Source: CAVQGZ01 sp964356295 (GTDB lineage: Bacteria; Actinomycetota; Actinomycetes; Jiangellales; Jiangellaceae). From it: 28,829 nt of DNA. The translations under genes and the position numbers were made by a program. Where the stretch lies: the NCBI GenBank assembly GCA_964356295.1, contig CAYHHE010000030.1, forward strand, positions 1 through 28,829. Direction: 5' to 3'. Under the pieces are notes generated by a model, which did no database searches, was not told the origin of the DNA, and saw nothing but the letters and a program-made list of their open reading frames with translations. This document shows positions 22,682 to 28,829 of this stretch, in pieces; position 1 is the first letter of the stretch, and each line of letters begins with the position of its first letter.

Positions 22682-23943
22682 CCGCGACCACCGAGGGCAT
22701 CGGGCTGCACGGCCCCGACGCCACGGGTCACTTCGGGCCGTACGGCGGACGCTTCGTCCCCGAGGCACTGGTGGCCGCCCTCGACGAGCTGGACGCCGCC
22801 TTCCGCGCCGCGCAGACCGACCCGAAGTTCCTCGACGAGCTGGACCGCCTGCACCGCACCTACACCGGACGCCCGACCCCCCTGACGCAGGCCGACCGGT
22901 TCGGGGTGCAGGCCGCCGCCGGCGCTCGGGTCCTGCTCAAGCGGGAGGACCTCAACCACACCGGCTCCCACAAGATCAACAACGTGCTCGGGCAGGCGCT
23001 GCTGACCCGACGGATGGGCAAGACCCGGGTGATCGCCGAGACCGGCGCCGGCCAGCACGGGGTCGCCACCGCGACCGCGGCCGCCCTGCTCGGGCTGCAC
23101 TGCACCGTCTACATGGGCGAGGAGGACACCCGTCGGCAGGCGCTGAACGTGGTCCGGATGCGTCTGCTCGGCGCCGAGGTCGTCCCGGTCCGCCTCGGCA
23201 GCCGCACCCTCAAGGACGCCATCAACGAGGCGATGCGCGACTGGGTCACCAACGTCGCCACCACCCACTACCTGCTGGGCACGGTCGCCGGACCCCATCC
23301 GTTCCCGATGGTCGTGCGGGAGTTCCAGAAGATCATCGGGGACGAGGCGCGCGCCCAGGTGCTCGACCTCACCGGTCGGCTGCCCGACGTTGTCGCGGCC
23401 TGCGTGGGCGGCGGCAGCAACGCCATCGGTATCTTCACCGCCTTCCTCGACGACCCGGACGTGGCGCTGCACGGGTTCGAGGCCGGCGGCGAGGGCCTGT
23501 CCACCGGACGGCACGCGGCCACGCTCACCGGCGGGACGCCCGGCGTGCTGCACGGCGCGCGCTCCTACCTCCTGCAGGACGACATGGGCCAGACGATCGA
23601 GTCGCACTCGATCTCGGCCGGCCTGGACTACCCCGGCGTGGGGCCCGAGCACGCCTGGCTGCGCGACACCGGGCGGGCCACGTACGAGCCGGTCACCGAC
23701 ACCGAGGCCATGGAGGCCTTCCGCCTGCTGGCACGCACCGAGGGGATCCTGCCGGCCATCGAGTCCGCGCACGCCCTCGCCGGGGTCCAGCAGCTCGGGC
23801 AGCGCTACGCCGCCGCGCCGGGGCGCACCGACGCCAGCGGGCTGACCGTCCTGGTCAACCTGTCCGGGCGAGGCGACAAGGACGTGGACACTGCGGCCGC
23901 GTGGTTCGGCCTGGTCACCGGCGAGGAGACCGGGCCGGAGTGA
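22678..23943 (+). CDS. trpB: Tryptophan synthase beta chain TrpB
   Basis: TrpB condenses indole with L-serine to make tryptophan, using PLP, in the alpha2-beta2 synthase. The 421-residue product has the PLP lysine K99 in HTGSHKINN, the following AETGAGQHG motif with the catalytic glutamate, and the phosphate-binding GGGSNAIG. The N-terminal GPYGGRFVPE and C-terminal LSGRGDKD segments are also typical, so it is the classical TrpB1 form. It starts at an ATGA overlap with trpC and its stop overlaps trpA (GTGA), which would keep subunit levels balanced. Confidence 0.97.
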   Translation: MTATTEGIGLHGPDATGHFGPYGGRFVPEALVAALDELDAAFRAAQTDPKFLDELDRLHRTYTGRPTPLTQADRFGVQAAAGARVLLKREDLNHTGSHKINNVLGQALLTRRMGKTRVIAETGAGQHGVATATAAALLGLHCTVYMGEEDTRRQALNVVRMRLLGAEVVPVRLGSRTLKDAINEAMRDWVTNVATTHYLLGTVAGPHPFPMVVREFQKIIGDEARAQVLDLTGRLPDVVAACVGGGSNAIGIFTAFLDDPDVALHGFEAGGEGLSTGRHAATLTGGTPGVLHGARSYLLQDDMGQTIESHSISAGLDYPGVGPEHAWLRDTGRATYEPVTDTEAMEAFRLLARTEGILPAIESAHALAGVQQLGQRYAAAPGRTDASGLTVLVNLSGRGDKDVDTAAAWFGLVTGEETGPE

Positions 23944-24761
23944 CCGCCGCCGGACAGGCGCGCATCCGCGAGGTCTTCGCGCGCGCCAGGGACGAGCACC
24001 GGGCCGCCCTGATCGGATACCTGCCCGCCGGCTACCCGTCGGTCGCGGCGGCGACCGACGCCATGGCGGCCATGGTCCACGCAGGCGTGGACCTCGTCGA
24101 GGTGGGACTGCCCTACTCCGACCCGCTGATGGACGGACCGGTCATCCAGCAGGCGGTGGACGCGGCGCTGCGCGCCGGCACCACGACCGCCGACGTCCTG
24201 GGCACCGTCGAGTCGTTGGCCGCACGCGGCATCCCGTCGCTGGTGATGAGCTACTGGAACCCGATCGAGCGCTACGGCGCCGCCCGGTTCGCCACGGATC
24301 TGGCGACGGCCGGCGGGTTGGGCGTCATCACCCCGGACCTGATCCCTGACGAGGCCGACGACTGGCTCTCGGCCGCCCGGAGCCAGGGCCTGGGCACGGT
24401 GTTCCTGGTCGCCCCGTCCTCCACCGACCAGCGGCTGGCCCGGACCGCCCACGCGTGCCGCGGATTCGTGTACGCCGCGTCCACGATGGGCGTGACCGGG
24501 GCGCGTCAGGAGGTCGGGAGCGCGGCGCGGCTGCTGGTGGAGCGGACCCGGCAGGTCACCGACCTGCCGGTCGCGGTCGGCCTGGGCGTGTCGACCGGCG
24601 AGCAGGCCGCGCAGGTGGCGGCCTTCGCGGACGGGGTGATCGTCGGCTCGGCCCTCGTGCGCTGCCTGCTGGACGACTCGTCCCAGCCCGATCGGCTCGC
24701 CTCGGTCGCTGCGCTGGTTGCCGATCTCGCCCGGGGCGTCCGCCGCCCCCTTCCCCGCTGA
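23940..24761 (+). CDS. trpA: Tryptophan synthase alpha chain TrpA
   Basis: TrpA cleaves indole-3-glycerol phosphate to indole and glyceraldehyde 3-phosphate and channels indole to TrpB. The 273-residue barrel has the catalytic E54 and D65 in VEVGLPYSDPLMDGP, with the usual 11-residue spacing. The phosphate-binding loops around STMGVTG and VGLGVSTGEQ are intact. The GTG at 23940 overlaps the trpB stop. The TGA stop codon is the first three bases of an intergenic repeat unit that forms a 12-bp hairpin. In mycobacteria lgt follows trpA; here a DsbA-like gene follows. Confidence 0.96.
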   Translation: MTAAGQARIREVFARARDEHRAALIGYLPAGYPSVAAATDAMAAMVHAGVDLVEVGLPYSDPLMDGPVIQQAVDAALRAGTTTADVLGTVESLAARGIPSLVMSYWNPIERYGAARFATDLATAGGLGVITPDLIPDEADDWLSAARSQGLGTVFLVAPSSTDQRLARTAHACRGFVYAASTMGVTGARQEVGSAARLLVERTRQVTDLPVAVGLGVSTGEQAAQVAAFADGVIVGSALVRCLLDDSSQPDRLASVAALVADLARGVRRPLPR

Positions 24762-24815
24762 TCTTGACGTAATCGCCGATTCGAGGCCCCCCGGTCGACC
24801 CTGACGTCAAGATCA
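24759..24815. terminator. 12-bp inverted repeat at the trpA stop, REP-like pair
   Basis: TGATCTTGACGT (24759-24770) pairs perfectly with ACGTCAAGATCA (24804-24815) across a 33-nt loop. It consists of two units of the GATCTTGACG-N5-GTCGAC family, at 24760-24780 (plus, last part decayed to GCCGAT) and 24794-24814 (minus). It includes the trpA stop codon. It probably ends the trpCBA transcript, but no T-run follows. Confidence 0.6.
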
Positions 24816-24842
24816 CAGGGAGTGGTGGGGGAGGATTCCGCC

Positions 24843-24848
24843 TACCCT
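24843..24848 (+). promoter_or_regulatory. -10 hexamer for the DsbA-like gene, leaderless type
   Basis: TACCCT ends 8 nt before the ATG at 24857. The same hexamer and spacing serve murT. A TTG at 24848 is in frame but overlaps the box, so the ATG is preferred. Confidence 0.55.
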
Positions 24849-24856
24849 TGACGTCC

Positions 24857-25597
24857 ATGAGCCCTAAGTCCAAGCCTGCCGCGGCGGACCGGCGCGCCCG
24901 CAGCGAGCAGATGAAGGCCGAGCGGGAGGCCGCGGCCCGTGCCTCGGAGCGCCGCACTCGCTTGCTCGTCGCCGTGGCCGTGATCGCGGCGGTGTCGTTG
25001 GTCGGTGTCGCCGTGGCGCTGTCCCGGTCCCCTTCCACCGCAAGTGCTGCGGTTCCGACCGGCGTCGAGGCTCCCGCCGGGGGCGTCACCGTGGGCGACG
25101 ACTCGGCGCCGGTGGTGCTGGACGAATGGGTCGACTTCCACTGCCCCGCGTGCAAGGTGTTCGTCGAGGAGTTCGGTTCCACGATCGCCGAGCAGGTGGA
25201 GGCCGGGACCCTGCAGATGACCTACCACCCGCTGTCGTTCGTCACTCCCACGGGGTCGAAGCTCGCCGCCAACGCGTTCGGGTGCGCCGTCGACCAGGGC
25301 AAGACCGTGGAGTACCACGACGCGGTGTTCGCCGCGCAGGGGTCGGAGGCCGACGAGTTCACCAACGAGCAGCTGATCGAGATCGGTGCCGGTGTCGGCA
25401 TCGACAACGAGGAGTTCGCCTCCTGCGTCAACGACGGGCAGTACGAGGGCTGGGTCCAGAGCGTGGCCGAGGCCGCGGTCGACCAGGGGGTCACCCGAAC
25501 CCCCACGCTGTTCCTCGACGGCGAGGAGATCGACCCGCTGCCGCAGGACGCCGAGGCGCTGCGCGAGGCGATCGAGGCGGCGGCCGGGCAGGAGTAG
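24857..25597 (+). CDS. Membrane-anchored DsbA-like thioredoxin-fold protein
   Basis: The 246-residue protein has a charged cytoplasmic N-terminus rich in Arg and Lys (1-34), one transmembrane helix at about 35-55 and an extracytoplasmic thioredoxin-fold domain. The active site is C96-P-A-C99 in DFHCPAC, a helical insert follows, and the cis-proline is P216 in TRTPTLFL. C143 and C190 may form a second disulphide. It fits the DsbA/thioredoxin_4 group that forms or isomerises disulphides in exported proteins. Its partner (VKOR or DsbB type) is not in the window. It lies between trpA and gltB with its own -10 box. Confidence 0.9.
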   Translation: MSPKSKPAAADRRARSEQMKAEREAAARASERRTRLLVAVAVIAAVSLVGVAVALSRSPSTASAAVPTGVEAPAGGVTVGDDSAPVVLDEWVDFHCPACKVFVEEFGSTIAEQVEAGTLQMTYHPLSFVTPTGSKLAANAFGCAVDQGKTVEYHDAVFAAQGSEADEFTNEQLIEIGAGVGIDNEEFASCVNDGQYEGWVQSVAEAAVDQGVTRTPTLFLDGEEIDPLPQDAEALREAIEAAAGQE

Positions 25598-25599
25598 GG

Positions 25600-25613
25600 C
25601 GCGCTGCGGCGCG
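25600..25613 (+). terminator. Weak hairpin after the DsbA-like gene
   Basis: CGCGC-TGCG-GCGCG is a perfect 5-bp stem starting 3 nt after the stop codon. It lacks a T-run, and such stems are common in GC-rich DNA, so support is low. Confidence 0.25.
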
Positions 25614-25659
25614 ACCGCGTCCGGGGGGCTGCTCGAGGGGAATCTGGCGGCGCCGCGAG

Positions 25660-25665
25660 TACGCT
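25660..25665 (+). promoter_or_regulatory. -10 hexamer candidate for gltB
   Basis: TACGCT lies 101 nt before the gltB start, predicting a leader of about 95 nt. A Shine-Dalgarno site AGAGG at 25756-25760 precedes the GTG, so this gene is not leaderless. No -35 box or known riboswitch is recognised in the leader. Confidence 0.4.
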
Positions 25666-25766
25666 GTGATCTCGACAGGGCCGACGCTGTCCCTGCGAGG
25701 CGACCCGCGCCGACTCCACCGTCACGGCATGCCACGTCGGCTGCCCAGTCCCACCAGAGGTGCTCA

Positions 25767-28700
25767 GTGCACGACGCCTTCCCGACCGCCCAGGGTCTCT
25801 ACGACCGGGCGCTCGAGCACGACGCGTGCGGCGTGGCCTTCGTGGCCACCCTCAGCGGCGAGCCGAGCCACGACATCGTGGCGCACGCGCTGACCGCGCT
25901 GCGCAACCTCGAGCATCGCGGCGCCGTGGGCAGCGAGCCCGACTCCGGGGACGGGGCCGGGATCCTCCTCCAGGTCCCGGACGCGTTCCTGCGGGCGGTG
26001 GTCCCGTTCGACCTGCCGCCGGCCGGCCACTACGCCGTCGGCACGGCGTTCATCCGCGACTCCGAGCAGGCCCAGGACGAGACGACCGTGCTCGTGGAGC
26101 GGCTGGCCAGCGAGGAGTCGCTGCGGGTGCTCGGCTGGCGTGACGTCCCGGTCACACCGTCCCTGCTTGGTGCCACGTCGCGGGGGACCATGCCACGCTT
26201 CCGGCAGCTGTTCCTGGCCCCGCTGGGACCGGACCGGGCCATCGACCCCACCGTCCACGGCGTCGAGCTGGACCGGCGGGCATTCTGCCTGCGCAAGCGC
26301 ACCAAGAGGACCGCCGCCGAGGCGGGCAGCACGGTGTACTTCCCGAGCCTGTCCTCGCGGACCCTGGTGTACAAGGGCATGCTCACCACCGGTCAGCTCG
26401 AGCCGTTCTTCCCTGACCTGTCCGACCGCCGGCTGACCTCGGCGCTGGCGCTGGTGCACTCGCGATTCAGCACGAACACGTTCCCGTCCTGGCCGCTGGC
26501 CCATCCCTACCGCTACGTCGCGCACAACGGCGAGATCAACACGGTGATGGGCAACCGCAACTGGATCCGGGCCCGGGAGGCCGAGCTGGCCAGCGACCTC
26601 ATCCCCGGCGACCTCTCGCGGGTCTACCCGATCTGCACGCCCGGCGCCAGCGACTCCGCCACCTTCGACGAGGTACTCGAGCTGCTGCACCTCGGCGGAC
26701 GGTCCCTGCCGCACGCGGTGCTGATGATGATCCCGGAGGCCTGGGAGAACCACGACGAGATGGACCCCGCCCGGCGGGCCTTCTACGCCTACCACGCCTC
26801 GCTCATGGAGCCGTGGGACGGGCCCGCCTCGGTGGTCTTCACCGACGGGACGAAGGTCGGCGCGGTGCTCGACCGCAACGGCCTGCGTCCGTCCCGGTTC
26901 TGGGTCACCGATGACGGGCTGGTCGTGATGGCCTCGGAGGTCGGGGTGCTCGACCTCGACCCGGCCTCGATCGTGCGCAAGGGACGGCTGCAGCCGGGCC
27001 GGATGTTCCTAGTCGACCTAGACGAGCACCGCATCGTCGAGGACGACGAGATCAAGGCCGCCCTCGCCGCCGAGCACCCCTACCAGGACTGGCTCGACGC
27101 CGGGATCATCGAGCTGCCGGACCTGCCCGACCGCGAGCACGTGGTGCACAGCCACTCCAGCGTCACCCGGCGCCAGCAGGTCTTCGGCTACACCGAGGAA
27201 GAGCTGCGGGTGCTGCTCACTCCGATGGCGCGCACCGGCGCCGAGCCGATCGGCTCGATGGGGACCGACACCCCGATCGCCGTGCTGTCGTCGCGGCCTC
27301 GGCTGCTGTTCGACTACTTCACCCAGCTGTTCGCGCAGGTCACCAACCCGCCGCTGGACGCCATCCGGGAGCAGCTGGTCACCTCGCTGAGCTCGACGAC
27401 CGGTCCCGAGGGCAACCTGCTGGACACCACCCCGGCGCAGTGCCGCCAGGTGCGGCTGCCGTTCCCGGTCATCGACAACGACCAGCTGGCCAAGATCCGC
27501 TACATCAACGCCGATGGGGACATGCCCGGCTTTGCTGCGGCGCGCGTCCGCGGCCTCTACGACGTCGACGGCGGCGGGGAGGCGCTGGGCCGGCGGCTCC
27601 GCGAGATCTTCGCCCAGGTCGACAGGCTCATCGCCGGCGGCTGCCGTCTGGTCATCCTGTCCGACCGCGACAGCGACTTCGACCACGCACCGATCCCGTC
27701 GTTGCTGCTGTGCTCCGCGGTGCACCACCACCTCGTCCGCACCAAGCAGCGCACCCAGGTGGGTCTGCTCGTGGAGGCCGGCGACGTGCGCGAGGTGCAC
27801 CACGTCGCGCTGCTCATCGGCTACGGCGCGTCCGCGGTCAACCCGTACCTGGCCATGGAGACGGTGGAGAACATGGCCCGGGACGGGGTGTACCTGCCCG
27901 GGGTCGAACCGCAGACGGCCGTGACGAACCTGGTCAAGGCCCTTGGCAAGGGCGTCCTCAAGGTCATGAGCAAGATGGGCGTGTCCACCGTCGCCTCCTA
28001 CACCGGCGCGCAGATCTTCGAGGCGATCGGCCTGTCCCAGGACCTGGTGGACGAGTACTTCACCGGCACCACGTCCCGTCTGGGCGGTGTCGGGCTCGAC
28101 GTCCTGGCCGAGGAGGTGCGCCAGCGCCACGACGTCGCGTACCCGCCCAGCGGTATCCCGCAGGCGCACCGACAGCTCGAGGTCGGTGGGGAGTACCAGT
28201 GGCGCCGCGAGGGCCCGCCGCACCTGTTCGACCCCGACACCGTGTTCCGGCTGCAGCACGCCACACGCTCGGGCCAGTACGAGGTGTTCAAGGCCTACAC
28301 CAGCCAGGTGGACGCCCAGTCCGAGCGGCTGATGACGTTGCGTGGGTTGTTCGAGCTGCGCACCGGTGACCGTCCCCCGGTGCCGATCGACGAGGTCGAG
28401 CCGGTGTCACAGATCGTCAAGCGGTTCTCCACCGGCGCGATGTCCTACGGGTCGATCTCCGGTGAGGCCCACGAGACCCTCGCGATCGCGATGAACCGGC
28501 TCGGCGCCAAGTCGAACACCGGCGAGGGCGGGGAGGACCCGCAGCGCCTGTACGACCCGCTGCGGCGCAGCGCCATCAAGCAGGTCGCGTCGGGTCGGTT
28601 CGGGGTCACCGCGGAGTACCTGACGAACTCCGACGACATCCAGATCAAGATGGCGCAGGGCGCCAAGCCCGGCGAGGGTGGGCAGCTCCCCGGCCCCAAG

Positions 28701-28829
28701 GTGTGGCCGTGGATCGCCAAGACCCGGTACTCCACCCCCGGCGTGGGCCTGATCTCTCCGCCGCCGCACCACGACATCTACTCCATCGAGGACCTCGCGC
28801 AGCTCATCCACGACCTGAAGAACGCCAAC
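25767..28829 (+). CDS. gltB: Glutamate synthase large subunit GltB, 3' end outside window
   Basis: GltB makes two glutamates from glutamine and 2-oxoglutarate, with electrons from the GltD subunit (not in the window). The first 1021 codons are present, of about 1500 expected. The start is a GTG with an AGAGG site 6 nt upstream. The N-terminal glutaminase has nucleophile C21 in HDACGVAF, so a 20-residue propeptide should be removed to expose it. The domain also has LRNLEHRGAVG, HSRFSTNTFPSWPLAHP and HNGEINTVMGNRNW. A central domain follows (YPICTPGASDS and IDNDQLAK regions). The FMN synthase domain starts near residue 880 with FSTGAMSYGSIS, KSNTGEGGED and KPGEGGQLPG. The iron-sulphur cysteines lie beyond the edge. 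Confidence 0.96.
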   Translation, partial: MHDAFPTAQGLYDRALEHDACGVAFVATLSGEPSHDIVAHALTALRNLEHRGAVGSEPDSGDGAGILLQVPDAFLRAVVPFDLPPAGHYAVGTAFIRDSEQAQDETTVLVERLASEESLRVLGWRDVPVTPSLLGATSRGTMPRFRQLFLAPLGPDRAIDPTVHGVELDRRAFCLRKRTKRTAAEAGSTVYFPSLSSRTLVYKGMLTTGQLEPFFPDLSDRRLTSALALVHSRFSTNTFPSWPLAHPYRYVAHNGEINTVMGNRNWIRAREAELASDLIPGDLSRVYPICTPGASDSATFDEVLELLHLGGRSLPHAVLMMIPEAWENHDEMDPARRAFYAYHASLMEPWDGPASVVFTDGTKVGAVLDRNGLRPSRFWVTDDGLVVMASEVGVLDLDPASIVRKGRLQPGRMFLVDLDEHRIVEDDEIKAALAAEHPYQDWLDAGIIELPDLPDREHVVHSHSSVTRRQQVFGYTEEELRVLLTPMARTGAEPIGSMGTDTPIAVLSSRPRLLFDYFTQLFAQVTNPPLDAIREQLVTSLSSTTGPEGNLLDTTPAQCRQVRLPFPVIDNDQLAKIRYINADGDMPGFAAARVRGLYDVDGGGEALGRRLREIFAQVDRLIAGGCRLVILSDRDSDFDHAPIPSLLLCSAVHHHLVRTKQRTQVGLLVEAGDVREVHHVALLIGYGASAVNPYLAMETVENMARDGVYLPGVEPQTAVTNLVKALGKGVLKVMSKMGVSTVASYTGAQIFEAIGLSQDLVDEYFTGTTSRLGGVGLDVLAEEVRQRHDVAYPPSGIPQAHRQLEVGGEYQWRREGPPHLFDPDTVFRLQHATRSGQYEVFKAYTSQVDAQSERLMTLRGLFELRTGDRPPVPIDEVEPVSQIVKRFSTGAMSYGSISGEAHETLAIAMNRLGAKSNTGEGGEDPQRLYDPLRRSAIKQVASGRFGVTAEYLTNSDDIQIKMAQGAKPGEGGQLPGPKVWPWIAKTRYSTPGVGLISPPPHHDIYSIEDLAQLIHDLKNAN

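Noticed and set aside
25666..25766. The gltB leader as a riboswitch
   Set aside because: Only short, competing stems such as CAGGG/CCCTG are visible, with no conserved motif of a known glutamine or other riboswitch.
27018..28259. A 413-residue minus-strand frame opposite gltB
   Set aside because: The opposite strand encodes clear GltB motifs throughout; the minus frame shows only GC-bias composition.
1..28829. Mobile elements, CRISPR arrays, tRNA or rRNA genes
   Set aside because: I saw no transposase, integrase, phased spacer-repeat array or RNA gene signature; the window reads as core chromosome.

Overview
This is a GC-rich (roughly 70% or more) actinobacterial chromosomal window carrying the histidine and tryptophan biosynthesis loci, ending in the glutamate synthase gene. 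Signs of an actinomycete are the abundant GTG starts, runs of 4-nt GTGA/ATGA stop-start overlaps, a PriA-type HisA, a TIGR03085-family gene, MurT/GatD, the Trp-operon-associated membrane protein, an HGxxPAAW-type protein and a DUF2752 protein. The broad order (hisDCB-H-A-F ... hisI ... trpE-membrane protein ... trpCBA) follows the mycobacterial hisD-to-trpA region. I cannot assign a genus from sequence alone.

Layout. 101-4735: a tightly coupled transcription unit hisD, hisC, hisB, a 50-residue membrane protein, hisH and a SAM methyltransferase. 4747-6353: hisA/priA and hisF, each with its own start-proximal promoter. 6399-9085 (minus): a TIGR03085 protein plus murT-gatD (lipid II amidation). 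9144-12778: a two-gene heterodimeric ABC exporter with clearly asymmetric ATP sites. 12782-12881: 100 Ns, with a 13-nt sequence repeated exactly at both gap edges, so the gap may not be real. 13047-14824: a PLP-dependent decarboxylase and hisI. 14817-15857 (minus): a proline-rich membrane protein. 15997-18421: trpE, the Trp-associated membrane protein and the HGxxPAAW protein. 18513-20581: an OmpR-type two-component system. 20644-21719: a DUF2752 protein (plus) facing a DUF4190-like protein (minus). 21845-24761: trpC-trpB-trpA. 24857-25597: a membrane-anchored DsbA-like thioredoxin-fold protein. 25767-end: the first 1021 codons of gltB, cut by the window edge.

How it fits together. Two amino-acid pathways sit together and are probably linked by PriA, which in actinobacteria lacking trpF serves both. 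No trpF, trpD, trpG, hisG or hisE is present here. The HisH/GltB glutaminase activities and GatD all use glutamine nitrogen. The cell-envelope genes (MurT/GatD, ABC exporter, several small membrane proteins, histidine kinase) are interleaved with the biosynthetic genes.

Most notable non-coding signals: (1) at least nine genes have a TANNNT -10 hexamer ending only 6-8 nt before the start codon, four of them nearly identical, which predicts leaderless transcripts; (2) five copies of a REP-like 21-nt unit, GATCTTGACG-N5-GTCGAC, occur in two intergenic regions, arranged as inverted pairs that can form hairpins, and one copy supplies the trpA stop codon; (3) a 20-nt tandem repeat lies before the decarboxylase gene. 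I see no rRNA, tRNA, CRISPR array, transposase or prophage gene. I did not find a clearly new enzymatic or defence system. The less ordinary signals are the repeat family, the Cys-less MurT, the membrane microprotein in the his operon and the interleaved envelope genes.
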